NCBI GenBank assembly: GCA_963977845.1
Contig: CAXBPZ010000014.1
Coordinates: 1-24,992, forward strand
From: Methylopumilus sp003533095
Lineage (GTDB): Bacteria; Pseudomonadota; Gammaproteobacteria; Burkholderiales; Methylophilaceae
DNA length: 24,992 nt
Direction of reading: 5' to 3'
Shown one piece after another: positions 12,864 to 21,943 of this stretch (position 1 is the first letter of the stretch; every line of letters starts with the position of its first letter). The notes under the pieces were generated by a model that did no database searches, had not been told where the DNA came from, and was given only the letters and a program-made list of their open reading frames with translations. A program made the position numbers and the translations under genes.

Positions 12864-15593
12864 ATGAAAACACTATTATTGGTCGATGGCTCTTCTTATC
12901 TATATCGGGCATTTCACGGATTGCCTGATCTTCGAAACAGTCGCCAAGAACCTACCGGGGCTATTTATGGTGTATTAAATATGCTCCGAAAACTTCATAA
13001 AGAGTTCCCATCTGATTATAGCGCTTGCGTTTTTGATGCAAAAGGAAAAACTTTCAGGAATGATCTTTATCCTGAGTATAAAGCTAATCGATCAGCGATG
13101 CCTGATGATTTGAGAGCTCAAATTCAACCACTTCATGAAGCAATTACCGCAATGGGTTGGCCTATTATTATTCAAGAGGGTGTTGAGGCTGACGATGTAA
13201 TTGGCACATTATGCAAAGAAGCTTCGCAACATCAATTTAATGTCGTAGTTTCAACAGGTGACAAGGATTTAGCTCAGCTTGTAAATGACCGTGTCACTTT
13301 AATTAATACGATGACGAACGAAAAACTCGATATCGAAGGCGTCAAAAATAAATTTGGATTAATGCCGAGTCAAATTATTGATTATCTAACACTTATTGGG
13401 GATACCTCAGATAATGTTCCTGGCGTTGAAAAAGTAGGGCCAAAAACTGCATTGAAATGGCTTAATGAATATCAAACACTAGACAATATCGTAGCTCATG
13501 CCTCTGAATTCTCAGGGGTAGTGGGTGAAAATTTAAGGAAAGCGCTCGAGTGGATTCCTAAAGCTAAAGATCTTATTACGATTCGATGTGATTTAGATAT
13601 CGATAAAAATTGGGACAATTTAAAACCCAAAATACAGGACTCATCTACGTTAAAAAATTTATACCAGAGATTTGAATTTAAAAATTGGCTTAATGAAATT
13701 AAAGACGGTAATCCACAAGTAGTTTCACAAAATAAAAGTAGTGAAAAAAAAGTACCTATTAAATCGCCAAGTGTTTTTATTTCTAAAATTAAATACGACA
13801 CAATATTTGAAGAAACTTCATTACATATATGGCTAGAAAAAATTAAGGAAAAAAAATATGTATGCGTCGATACGGAGACAAATTCGCTCGATCCAATGCA
13901 GGCAAAAATTGTAGGTATATCAATGTCAGTGACCCCAGGCGAAGCGGCTTACATTCCTTTGGCGCATGATTATCCTGGTGCTCCTCAACAATTATCACTT
14001 AATGCTATATTAAATTTACTAAAGCCTATATTAGAAGATGAAGAAATAAAAAAAATTGGGCAGAACATAAAATATGATGCGCATGTTTTTTTAAATCACA
14101 ACATACATCTTAAAGGCATCAAGCATGACACGATGCTACAAAGCTATGTGACAGAAAGTCATCAAAGTCATGGTATGGACAATTTAAGCTTGAGACATCT
14201 AGGTCATACCTGCATAAGTTATGAAGAAGTTGCAGGCAAGGGTGTGAATCAATTGAAATTTAATGAAGTCAATATCGATATAGCATCTGATTATTCATCT
14301 GAAGATGCTGATATTACATTGCAATTAAATCAATTTTTTAATTCTACAATTGAAAATGATGCGCCGCTAAAATTCATTTATGAAAATATTGAAATACCCA
14401 CCGCTGAAGTGCTTTTAAAGATTGAAAGAAATGGTGTGCTTGTAGATGACAAAAAACTGAATGAACAAAGCCATGAAATTGGTAAAAAAATTCTGCTACT
14501 TGAAGAAGAAGCGTATCAATTAGCAGGGCAACCTTTTAACCTTGCATCACCCAAACAGTTACAAGATATTTTATTTAATAAATTAGGTATTAAGTCTTTA
14601 AAAAAAACACCTTCGGGAGCGCCGTCTACCGATGAAGATGTCTTGCAAGAATTAGCCCTTGACTACCCTTTACCTAAATTACTACTTGAACATCGAAGTT
14701 TATCTAAACTTAAATCAACTTATACAGATAAATTGCCAAAAATGATTAATCCTAATACTGGGCGCATTCATACAAGCTACAACCAAGCGGTGGCAATTAC
14801 AGGACGCCTTGCGAGTTCAGATCCAAATTTGCAAAATATCCCTATAAGAACATTAGAAGGTAGAAAAATAAGAGAAGCGTTTATTGCAAACGAGGGATCA
14901 TCTATTTTATCTGCAGACTATTCTCAAATTGAACTAAGAATTATGGCTCACTTATCTCAAGATAAAAGATTGCTTGACGCGTTCAAGAACAATGAAGATA
15001 TTCATAAATCCACAGCAGCTGAAATCTTTGGGTGTGAGCTTAATAATGTATCTCAAGAACAAAGGCGTTATGCCAAAGTCATTAATTTTGGATTGATCTA
15101 TGGAATGAGTGTTTTTGGCTTATCAAAATCACTAGGTATTGAACGTAGCGCCGCCTCAAATTATATAGAAACTTATTTTGCCCGATATCCTGGTGTGAAA
15201 AAATACATGGAAGATGCAAAATTATTTGCCAAAGATAAAGGGTATGTAGAAACATTTTTTGGAAGACGATTGTGGATTCCAGAAATTAATGGCTCGAATG
15301 GAATCAGAAGAGCTGCGGCAGAAAGAGCTGCAATTAATGCTCCTATGCAAGGCACTGCAGCCGACCTCATTAAATTAGCAATGATTGCTGTTGATCAATG
15401 GCTTTCTAAAAATACACATTTAAAAACAAAAATGATTATGCAAGTACACGATGAACTTGTATTTGAAGTGCCTCAAAATGAAATTGAAATATTACAAAAA
15501 GAGTTGCCTCGCTTAATGGAGGGTGTTGCAAAATTAGAAATTCCTCTTATCGTTGATATCGGTGTTGGACTAAATTGGGATGCGGCACATTAA
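12864..15593 (+). CDS. polA: DNA polymerase I
   Basis: A 909-residue polymerase with all three domains. The 5' nuclease (about 1-290) starts LLLVDGSSYLYRAFHGLPDLR and contains EADDVIGTL and STGDKDLAQLV. The 3'-5' exonuclease (about 315-500) keeps its active motifs: DTETNSLD (Asp336, Glu338), IGQNIKYDAHVF and YSSEDADITL, so proofreading should work. The polymerase has motif A DYSQIELR (Asp685, steric-gate Glu689), motif B RRYAKVINFGLIYG (Lys738, Tyr746) and motif C QVHDELVF (Asp863). It acts in Okazaki-fragment maturation and repair synthesis. Its ATG has only a weak upstream purine run. The stop is followed 1 bp later by the start I prefer for the CinA-like gene. Confidence 0.98.
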   Translation: MKTLLLVDGSSYLYRAFHGLPDLRNSRQEPTGAIYGVLNMLRKLHKEFPSDYSACVFDAKGKTFRNDLYPEYKANRSAMPDDLRAQIQPLHEAITAMGWPIIIQEGVEADDVIGTLCKEASQHQFNVVVSTGDKDLAQLVNDRVTLINTMTNEKLDIEGVKNKFGLMPSQIIDYLTLIGDTSDNVPGVEKVGPKTALKWLNEYQTLDNIVAHASEFSGVVGENLRKALEWIPKAKDLITIRCDLDIDKNWDNLKPKIQDSSTLKNLYQRFEFKNWLNEIKDGNPQVVSQNKSSEKKVPIKSPSVFISKIKYDTIFEETSLHIWLEKIKEKKYVCVDTETNSLDPMQAKIVGISMSVTPGEAAYIPLAHDYPGAPQQLSLNAILNLLKPILEDEEIKKIGQNIKYDAHVFLNHNIHLKGIKHDTMLQSYVTESHQSHGMDNLSLRHLGHTCISYEEVAGKGVNQLKFNEVNIDIASDYSSEDADITLQLNQFFNSTIENDAPLKFIYENIEIPTAEVLLKIERNGVLVDDKKLNEQSHEIGKKILLLEEEAYQLAGQPFNLASPKQLQDILFNKLGIKSLKKTPSGAPSTDEDVLQELALDYPLPKLLLEHRSLSKLKSTYTDKLPKMINPNTGRIHTSYNQAVAITGRLASSDPNLQNIPIRTLEGRKIREAFIANEGSSILSADYSQIELRIMAHLSQDKRLLDAFKNNEDIHKSTAAEIFGCELNNVSQEQRRYAKVINFGLIYGMSVFGLSKSLGIERSAASNYIETYFARYPGVKKYMEDAKLFAKDKGYVETFFGRRLWIPEINGSNGIRRAAAERAAINAPMQGTAADLIKLAMIAVDQWLSKNTHLKTKMIMQVHDELVFEVPQNEIEILQKELPRLMEGVAKLEIPLIVDIGVGLNWDAAH

Positions 15594-15594
15594 A

Positions 15595-16329
15595 ATGGAA
15601 TTTGGTGCCTTAATTATTGGCGATGAAATTTTATCCGGCAAAAGACAAGATAAACATTTCGAATTTTTACAAAAAACATTAAAAAAATATGGGCTTTTAT
15701 TGTCATGGGTGAAATACATTCAAGACGATTCGAAAGACATTGTTCAATCTATTAAAGAATCCATAAAATCAGATGCAGTGGTTTTTTCTTTTGGAGGTAT
15801 TGGTGCAACTCCAGACGACTATACAAGACAAGCCGCAGCAAAAGCTTTTAATCTTCAACTAAAGAGAAATCATGAAGCTGTAGAGCTCATTGAAGAGCAG
15901 TTTGGTGAAGGCGCTTATCCTAAAAGAATTTTAATGGCAGATATTCCTCAAGACGCATTATTAATTCCAAATAAGATTAATAAAATACCGGGATTTAAAA
16001 TTAAGAACCATCATTTTTTACCAGGCTTTCCAGAAATGGCATGGCCGATGGTTGAATGGGTTCTTAATAGACACTATCAAGGATTATTAAATAAAAATGA
16101 TTTCGCTGAAGCTTCGATTTGGATTAATGATGTGAGTGAAAGTAAATTAATTGATTTGATGAATGAAATTGTAAAAAAATATCCAAAAATTAAACTTTTT
16201 AGTCTTCCAAAATTAAATCCTATAAAAACTATAGAGCTTGGCGTTAAAGGGCCATCAAAATTGGTTAATGAAGCCATATTAGAAATACAAGTCAAAATAA
16301 CCAAATTGGGTTATAAATGGCATAAGTAA
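15595..16329 (+). CDS. CinA N-terminal / MoaB-Mog-like molybdopterin-binding-domain protein
   Basis: A 244-residue protein with the MoCF/CinA-N fold. It starts FGALIIGDEILSGKRQDKH and has the conserved FSFGGIGATPDDYTRQA block (about 65-80) and the LPGFPEMAWPM segment. It matches the betaproteobacterial 'competence/damage-inducible protein A' family that lacks the C-terminal nicotinamide-mononucleotide deamidase domain. It is therefore neither a complete CinA nor a proven PncC, and the reaction is not known. An upstream ATG at 15580 would add MRHIK and overlap polA by 14 bp; I prefer 15595 because the family starts just before FG. It is cotranscribed with polA in all likelihood. Confidence 0.85.
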   Translation: MEFGALIIGDEILSGKRQDKHFEFLQKTLKKYGLLLSWVKYIQDDSKDIVQSIKESIKSDAVVFSFGGIGATPDDYTRQAAAKAFNLQLKRNHEAVELIEEQFGEGAYPKRILMADIPQDALLIPNKINKIPGFKIKNHHFLPGFPEMAWPMVEWVLNRHYQGLLNKNDFAEASIWINDVSESKLIDLMNEIVKKYPKIKLFSLPKLNPIKTIELGVKGPSKLVNEAILEIQVKITKLGYKWHK

Positions 16330-16359
16330 TTTGAAGTCTTCACTTTTATAAAAAGCCAT

Positions 16360-16378
16360 TTGCCTATAAAATAGGCAA
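16360..16378. other. Perfect 8-bp hairpin upstream of dusB
   Basis: TTGCCTAT (16360-16367), loop AAA, ATAGGCAA (16371-16378), in the 73-bp gap between the CinA-like gene and dusB, 24 bp before the dusB GTG. It has no proper T run on the plus strand (CTTTCCC follows) and TTTTT only after six other bases on the minus strand. It may be a weak polA-transcript terminator, an mRNA-end hairpin or a leader structure for the dusB-fis operon. Confidence 0.5.
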
Positions 16379-16402
16379 CTTTCCCTTAGCAAATACTAAA
16401 CA

Positions 16403-17413
16403 GTGCAAATAGGTTCCATTTCCATTAAAAATAATCTCGTAGTCGCTCCCATGGCAGGGGTGACAGATCGTCCTTTCCGTCAACTTTGTAAAAAGTTTGG
16501 TGCTGGCATGGCGGTAAGTGAAATGGTGACATCAAACTCACTTCTATATGGCAGCCAAAAAACTCTACGTCGCGCCAATCACGAGGGTGAAGTAGATCCA
16601 ATCTCAGTTCAAATTGCTGGCGCCGATCCAAAAATGATGGCTGAAGCAGCTCAGTTTAATGTGGATCATGGTGCTCAAATTATCGATATCAATATGGGCT
16701 GTCCTGCAAAAAAAATATGTAATGTTATGGCAGGATCAGCGCTTCTCAAAGATGAACCACTTGTCCAAAAAATATTATCTTCCGTGGTTAAATCTGTAGA
16801 TGTTCCTGTCACATTAAAAATAAGAACTGGTTGGGACACTAAAAATCGTAATGCTATAGAAATTGCAAAAATTGCCGAAGACATTGGTATTAAAGCATTG
16901 GCTATTCATGGCAGAACAAGGGCTTGTTTATACATGGGTGATGCTGAATATGACACCATCGCTGAAGTGAAACAGTCAGTCAAAATTCCCGTTATCGCGA
17001 ATGGTGATATCACTTCACCAGAAAAAGCTAAATTTGTTTTAGATTACACGGGTGTAGATGGAGTAATGATCGGAAGAGCCGCCCAAGGCAAACCTTGGAT
17101 TTTTAGAGAAATTGACCACTATCTTAAAACAGGAAAGCATTTAGATAATCCATCTACTGATGAAATAAAAAATATAACGATTGCTCATGTGAATGAGCTT
17201 TATGATTTTTATGGTGAAAATGCAGGATTAAAAATTGCTAGAAAACATATTTCTTGGTACACAAAAGGATTAAAAAATTCTGCAAATTTTAGACACCATA
17301 TGAACACAATTGAAGCAATAGATGAACAAATTAAAACGATTGAAGATTATTTTAATTTTCTTTCAATCGAATCACCCTATATAAAGTACGAAGAAGAAAT
17401 GTTGGTAGCTTAA
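16403..17413 (+). CDS. dusB: tRNA-dihydrouridine synthase B
   Basis: A 336-residue FMN enzyme that reduces uridine in the tRNA D-loop. The family motifs are APMAGVTDRPFRQLC (15-29), VQIAGADP, IDINMGCPAKKICNVMAGSALL with the catalytic Cys100, TLKIRTGW, IHGRTRA, VIANGDITSP and MIGRAAQGKPWIFREI. The alignment with E. coli DusB holds from the first residues, which supports the GTG start at 16403 (visible as GTG CAA ATA). No strong ribosome site is seen, so the initiation rate may be low. The final A of its TAA is the first A of the fis ATG. The dusB-fis pairing, known from enterobacteria, is conserved here. Confidence 0.96.
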   Translation: MQIGSISIKNNLVVAPMAGVTDRPFRQLCKKFGAGMAVSEMVTSNSLLYGSQKTLRRANHEGEVDPISVQIAGADPKMMAEAAQFNVDHGAQIIDINMGCPAKKICNVMAGSALLKDEPLVQKILSSVVKSVDVPVTLKIRTGWDTKNRNAIEIAKIAEDIGIKALAIHGRTRACLYMGDAEYDTIAEVKQSVKIPVIANGDITSPEKAKFVLDYTGVDGVMIGRAAQGKPWIFREIDHYLKTGKHLDNPSTDEIKNITIAHVNELYDFYGENAGLKIARKHISWYTKGLKNSANFRHHMNTIEAIDEQIKTIEDYFNFLSIESPYIKYEEEMLVA

Positions 17414-17652
17414 TGGAAAAGAAAACAGATATCCCAGATTGTATAAACGAATCTTTAGATCAATACTTTAAAGACTTGAACGGTGAACATCCAACGAATG
17501 TTTACGATATGGTAATTGGTATAGTAGAGAAACCTCTATTAACATATATTATGGGCATCTCAAAAGGTAACCAGAGTAAAGCTGCAGATATTCTGGGACT
17601 TAATCGGAACACACTCAGAAAAAAATTAAAACAACATAAGATTGATATCTAG
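17413..17652 (+). CDS. fis: Fis-family nucleoid-associated DNA-binding protein
   Basis: A 79-residue Fis homologue. The C-terminal helix-turn-helix GNQSKAADILGLNRNTLRKKL (52-72) retains the residues used by E. coli Fis for DNA contact (Asn64, Arg65, Thr67, Arg69, Lys70 here). The dimerization helices (about 10-46, with LLTYIM) align as well. Compared with the 98-residue E. coli protein it lacks roughly the first 19 residues, which include most of the beta-hairpin arm that activates DNA invertases; short Fis forms are usual in betaproteobacteria. It overlaps dusB by one base and lies 2 bp before purH. Its likely roles are DNA bending and growth-phase control of stable RNA promoters. Confidence 0.93.
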   Translation: MEKKTDIPDCINESLDQYFKDLNGEHPTNVYDMVIGIVEKPLLTYIMGISKGNQSKAADILGLNRNTLRKKLKQHKIDI

Positions 17653-17654
17653 TC

Positions 17655-19214
17655 ATGATTAAAATAAAAAGAGCTCTTATAAGCGTATCAGACAAAAAAG
17701 GTATTATCGATTTCGCTAAGACGCTAATTAAGTTTAACGTTGAAATTTTATCTACTGGAGGTACGGCAAAATTACTCGCTGAGAATAATATTTCTGTCAT
17801 TGAGGTCAGCGATTATACAGGCTTCCCCGAAATGCTTGATGGAAGAGTAAAAACACTTCATCCAAAGATACATGGTGGCATCCTCGGGAAAAGAGATGAC
17901 GAAAAACATCTACAAACGATGATTAAGTCTGATATTCCTTTAATTGATTTAGTGGTCGTGAACTTATATCCATTCGAAGCAACCATATCCAAAGAAAATT
18001 GTCCGCTCTCTGAAGCTATTGAAAATATAGATATCGGTGGTCCAGCAATGATTAGATCGTCAGCTAAAAATTATAATGGTGTCGCTGTGGTTACTGATGC
18101 TTCGGATTATAAAATGATTGAAGATGCGTTAGAGAAAAATGATGGTGCACTGAATCTAGAATGTAGATTTAATTTAGCAAAAAAAGCTTTTGAACATACT
18201 GCAAAGTACGATTCAGCTATTTCAAATTATCTTAATGGATTAGATACAAATAAAAATGTCACTTACCCCAATAAACTTAATCTCATATTTAACAAAAAAA
18301 TGGATTTACGTTATGGCGAGAATCCTCACCAAAGCGCATCTTTCTATGTTGATGAAATAGCGAATAAAGGTTCATTGGCAAGCTTTAAACAATTACAAGG
18401 CAAAGAACTTTCTTACAACAACTTAAATGATGCAGATACAGCATGGGAATGTGTTAAAAGCTTTAAGCTTCCTTCTTGTGTCATCGTAAAACATGCAAAT
18501 CCTTGCGGCGTAGGCTCATCTCAAGACCTATTAAATGCTTATAAAAAAGCATTTTCAACTGATCCAACTTCAGCATTTGGAGGCATTATTGCTTGTAATA
18601 CAATACTAGACAAAAATACTGCATCTCAAATTATTACCCAATTTGTAGAAGTTGTAATTGCCCCATCTTACGACCCTGAGTCACTTAAAATATTTGAATC
18701 AAAACCCAATATCAGGTTGTTAGAAGTTACATTAGATAGCAACTTTAATACCTTTGAATTAAAAAAAATTGGTGGAGGTTTATTAGTTCAGTCGCCAGAT
18801 AACTTCAATATCGATATGAATCATTGCAAAATAGTTTCTAAGCTCAAACCTAACGAAGAGCAAATGGATGATATGCTTTTTGCGTGGCGCGTCGCTAAGT
18901 ATGTTAAATCAAATGCGATTGTATTTTGTAAAAATAATCAAACTCTAGGTATCGGCGCAGGTCAAATGAGCAGAGTAGATAGCACTAAAATTGCTTCCAT
19001 CAAAGCTCAAAATGCAAATCTTAATTTGACAAATTCAGTAGTTGCTTCTGACGCATTCTTTCCTTTTAGAGATGGTATTGATGTCCTCGCCGCAGCTGGG
19101 GCAAAATGCGTTATTCAACCTGGCGGAAGCTTAAGAGATGAAGAAGTCATCTCTGCTGCCGATGAATTAGGTCTTGTCATGTTGTTTACTGGATATCGTC
19201 ACTTTAGGCATTAA
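17655..19214 (+). CDS. purH: Bifunctional AICAR formyltransferase / IMP cyclohydrolase
   Basis: A 519-residue bifunctional enzyme for the last two steps of de novo IMP synthesis. The N-terminal MGS-like IMP cyclohydrolase domain (about 1-195) contains ALISVSDKKGI, STGGTAKLL, DGRVKTLHPKIHGGILG and NLYPFEATI. The formyltransferase domain carries DLRYGENPHQSASFY, the catalytic pair Lys279-His280 in VKHANPCGVG, STDPTSAFGGIIA and AWRVAKYVKSNAIVF. The C-terminal DAFFPFRDGIDVLAAAGAKCVIQPGGS is intact. Length and motifs show a complete gene. The ATG is 2 bp after the fis stop, and purD follows after 3 bp. No PurR-like operator is visible, since expression should come from the dusB promoter region. 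Confidence 0.98.
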   Translation: MIKIKRALISVSDKKGIIDFAKTLIKFNVEILSTGGTAKLLAENNISVIEVSDYTGFPEMLDGRVKTLHPKIHGGILGKRDDEKHLQTMIKSDIPLIDLVVVNLYPFEATISKENCPLSEAIENIDIGGPAMIRSSAKNYNGVAVVTDASDYKMIEDALEKNDGALNLECRFNLAKKAFEHTAKYDSAISNYLNGLDTNKNVTYPNKLNLIFNKKMDLRYGENPHQSASFYVDEIANKGSLASFKQLQGKELSYNNLNDADTAWECVKSFKLPSCVIVKHANPCGVGSSQDLLNAYKKAFSTDPTSAFGGIIACNTILDKNTASQIITQFVEVVIAPSYDPESLKIFESKPNIRLLEVTLDSNFNTFELKKIGGGLLVQSPDNFNIDMNHCKIVSKLKPNEEQMDDMLFAWRVAKYVKSNAIVFCKNNQTLGIGAGQMSRVDSTKIASIKAQNANLNLTNSVVASDAFFPFRDGIDVLAAAGAKCVIQPGGSLRDEEVISAADELGLVMLFTGYRHFRH

Positions 19215-19217
19215 TTT

Positions 19218-20489
19218 ATGAAAGTTCTAGTCATTGGAAGTGGCGGCAGAGAACATGCGATGGCATGGAAGCTATCTCAAAGTAACAAAGTAAATTCAGT
19301 TTTTATTGCTCCAGGTAATGGTGGAACTCATCTCAATCCAAAATTCAAAAATATTGATCTGATTGATATTAATCTTCTTGCAGATTTTGCAATTGGAGAA
19401 AAAATTGACCTGACTGTCATTGGCCCAGAGCTTCCTCTTTCTAAGGGTATTGTTGATTTATTTCGATCTAAACATTTAAATATTTTTGGGCCCACTCAAA
19501 AAGCTGCTCAACTTGAAAGTTCTAAAGATTTTGCTAAAGACTTCATGTATAGGCACCACATTCCTACTGCAAAATATAAAACATTTAAAATGCCTAATGA
19601 TGCTCATCGCTATATTGATGAGCAAGGCGCACCTATTGTAATTAAAGCAGATGGGTTAGCTTCTGGAAAAGGTGTCATCGTTGCCATGACAGAAAAGGAA
19701 GCTCATGATGCAATCGATTTTATGCTTGTAGACAATAAATTTGGCGATGCTGGGGCCAAGGTTGTTATTGAAGAATTTCTTGAAGGTGAAGAAGCTAGCT
19801 TTATGGTGATATGTGACGGAAAAACAATTCTGCCTCTTGCTACAAGCCAAGACCATAAAAGGCTTTTAGATGCTGACTTGGGTCCAAATACAGGAGGTAT
19901 GGGCGCATACTCACCCGCGCCCGTGGTGACTGAAGAAATTTATTCCAAAGTGATGAAAGAAATTATCTGCCCTACTATCGATGGTATGACTAAAGATGGC
20001 ATTCCATTTACAGGATTCCTTTATGCAGGTTTAATGATCACCAAAAAGGGTGATATAAAAACATTAGAATACAACTGTCGAATGGGTGATCCTGAAACGC
20101 AACCTATTCTCATGAGACTCAAAAGTGATTTGTTTGAGGTGTTATACAAAGCATCGCTTGGACAACTTGATTCAACAGAAATTGAATGGGATAAAAGAAC
20201 AGCACTGGCAGTTGTTTTAGCATCAGCAGGCTATCCTGAAGCTCCAAAGTTAAATGATGAAATTCATATTGAAGACCATGTCATTCCTGACAGTTATATT
20301 TTTCATGCAGGTACCGTATTCAAAGACAACAAACTCCTCACTTCAGGTGGAAGAGTTTTAGCTGTCACGGCACTTGGTAACTCTGTCAAAGAAGCGCAAT
20401 CAAGAGTTTATGAGGCTATCAATACTGTCAAATTCGATGGTGCTCAATATCGAAAAGATATAGGTTTCAGAGCTTTAAATAACAATTAA
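19218..20489 (+). CDS. purD: Phosphoribosylamine-glycine ligase
   Basis: A 423-residue ATP-grasp enzyme that joins glycine to phosphoribosylamine, the second step of purine synthesis. The N-terminal VLVIGSGGREHAMAWKL and IAPGNGGT, the ATP-grasp VIKADGLASGKGV and EEFLEGEEASFMV, the DHKRLLDADLGPNTGGMGAYSPAP block and NCRMGDPETQ (metal/ATP site) are all present. The C-terminal domain has the SGGRVLAVTALG segment. The length is normal. It is followed one base later by the TTG start of tsaC, so tsaC translation may depend on ribosomes ending purD. Confidence 0.97.
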   Translation: MKVLVIGSGGREHAMAWKLSQSNKVNSVFIAPGNGGTHLNPKFKNIDLIDINLLADFAIGEKIDLTVIGPELPLSKGIVDLFRSKHLNIFGPTQKAAQLESSKDFAKDFMYRHHIPTAKYKTFKMPNDAHRYIDEQGAPIVIKADGLASGKGVIVAMTEKEAHDAIDFMLVDNKFGDAGAKVVIEEFLEGEEASFMVICDGKTILPLATSQDHKRLLDADLGPNTGGMGAYSPAPVVTEEIYSKVMKEIICPTIDGMTKDGIPFTGFLYAGLMITKKGDIKTLEYNCRMGDPETQPILMRLKSDLFEVLYKASLGQLDSTEIEWDKRTALAVVLASAGYPEAPKLNDEIHIEDHVIPDSYIFHAGTVFKDNKLLTSGGRVLAVTALGNSVKEAQSRVYEAINTVKFDGAQYRKDIGFRALNNN

Positions 20490-20490
20490 A

Positions 20491-21033
20491 TTGGCCAATC
20501 AACGCTTAATTCGGTATCTAAAAAAAGGTGGTGTTATCGCCTACCCCACCGAATCATGCTTTGGATTGGGATGTGACCCAAAAAATAAACGTGCAATAGA
20601 AAAAATCCTGCATTTAAAAAAACGTCCTAGATCGAAGGGTTTTATTTTAATTAGTTCCAAGATAGATTTTTTGCGAACATATATGCAAGATTTTTCAACT
20701 ACGGAGAAAAAAGAAATGATGGCTAAATGGCCCGGCCCTCATACTTGGTTAGTTCCTGCATCTGATTACTGTCCTCCATGGTTAAGAGGCGGAAGTCAAA
20801 ATATTGCTATAAGACTTCCCAAAGTTAATAGCACTTTAAATTTATTAAATTCAATTAACTTTCCAATCACTTCAACAAGTGCTAACTTAACTCATAAAAA
20901 ATCTATCAAGACTCTAAGAGCATGTAAAAATCTTTTTAAAAATGAAGTAAAAATTATTGATGGAAGAATTGGTACTGAAAAAAAACCTACAACCATTCAA
21001 GATTTTGTTAGCAAAAAAATAATTAGAAAATAA
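20491..21033 (+). CDS. tsaC: L-threonylcarbamoyladenylate synthase, TsaC type
   Basis: A 180-residue YrdC-domain protein that makes threonylcarbamoyl-AMP for the t6A37 modification of ANN-decoding tRNAs. Recognisable parts are GVIAYPTESCFGLGCDP (14-30), LKKRPRSKGFILI with the KRP..KG ligand motif, WPGPHTWLVPA, NIAIRLPK, ITSTSANL and the C-terminal PTTIQD. Its short, Sua5-domain-less form is TsaC, not Sua5. The start is TTG at 20491 (TTG GCC AAT), one base after the purD stop; no ATG occurs near the expected start, so the TTG is well supported. hemF follows after one base. Translation coupled to purD is likely. Confidence 0.91.
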   Translation: MANQRLIRYLKKGGVIAYPTESCFGLGCDPKNKRAIEKILHLKKRPRSKGFILISSKIDFLRTYMQDFSTTEKKEMMAKWPGPHTWLVPASDYCPPWLRGGSQNIAIRLPKVNSTLNLLNSINFPITSTSANLTHKKSIKTLRACKNLFKNEVKIIDGRIGTEKKPTTIQDFVSKKIIRK

Positions 21034-21034
21034 T

Positions 21035-21943
21035 ATGATTAATTCAAATATAGTTTATGAGTACTTTAATAACCTTCAAACAAATATTGTAGAAACACTT
21101 CAGATTGTTGATGGAAAAAACTTTATTAACGATTCATGGCAAAGAAAAGAAGGTGGTGGTGGAACTTCTTGCCTTTTAGAAAATGGAAATGTATTTGAGA
21201 GAGCTGGTGTTGGATTTTCGCATGTTTTAGGAGATAAGTTGCCTCGCTCAGCAAGCGTTGCTCATCCAGAAGCAGCTGATAGAAAATGGGAAGCAATGGG
21301 TCTTTCGCTTGTATTGCATCCCAAAAATCCATACGCACCAACTGTGCATATGAATGTAAGATTTTTTATTGCAAAAAAATCAGGTCATGATGATATTTGG
21401 TGGTTTGGCGGTGGTATGGATTTAACGCCTTATTATGGATTCGATGAAGATGCAATTCATTTTCACCAAACACTCAAAACAATGCTTGATCCCTACGATA
21501 AAAAACTTTATGCGGAATTTAAAAAAAATTGTGATGAATACTTTTATTTGAAACATCGTAATGAACCTAGAGGTATTGGTGGTATTTTTTACGATGATTT
21601 TAACCAATTAGGTTTTGATAAATCTTTTAATTTAAACAAATCGGTAGGTGATATTTTTTTAAATGCATATTTACCTATTCTTCAAAGAAGAAAAGATAAT
21701 CATTACACAGATAAAGAAAGAGAATTTCAGCTCTATCGACGTGGTCGGTACGTAGAATTTAATTTAATATTTGATCGTGGCACTTTGTTTGGCTTGCAAT
21801 CAAATGGGCGAACTGAATCAATTTTAATGTCGATGCCGCCATTAGTTCAATGGAAATATGATTGGAAACCAGAAGCAGGAAGCAATGAGGAAAAGTTATA
21901 TACATATTTTTTAACAAATAAAGATTGGTTACGTCATGAATAA
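21035..21943 (+). CDS. hemF: Oxygen-dependent coproporphyrinogen III oxidase
   Basis: A 302-residue enzyme that decarboxylates two propionates of coproporphyrinogen III with O2, giving protoporphyrinogen IX for haem. HemF motifs are WQRKEGGGGTSCLLENGNVFERAGVGFSHV (near residues 32-61), VHMNVRFF, WWFGGGMDLTPYYGFDEDAIHFH, KHRNEPRGIGGIFYDDF, RRGRYVEFNLIFDRGT and LMSMPPLVQWKYDW. Length equals the family norm (299 in E. coli). Its presence implies an aerobic lifestyle; whether an anaerobic HemN exists cannot be seen. The ATG is one base after the tsaC stop, and the end overlaps the permease start by 8 bp. Confidence 0.97.
   Translation: MINSNIVYEYFNNLQTNIVETLQIVDGKNFINDSWQRKEGGGGTSCLLENGNVFERAGVGFSHVLGDKLPRSASVAHPEAADRKWEAMGLSLVLHPKNPYAPTVHMNVRFFIAKKSGHDDIWWFGGGMDLTPYYGFDEDAIHFHQTLKTMLDPYDKKLYAEFKKNCDEYFYLKHRNEPRGIGGIFYDDFNQLGFDKSFNLNKSVGDIFLNAYLPILQRRKDNHYTDKEREFQLYRRGRYVEFNLIFDRGTLFGLQSNGRTESILMSMPPLVQWKYDWKPEAGSNEEKLYTYFLTNKDWLRHE

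Noticed and set aside
15580..15594. Upstream ATG for the CinA-like gene
   Set aside because: It overlaps the polA end by 14 bp and adds residues absent from the family start; the ATG at 15595 fits better.
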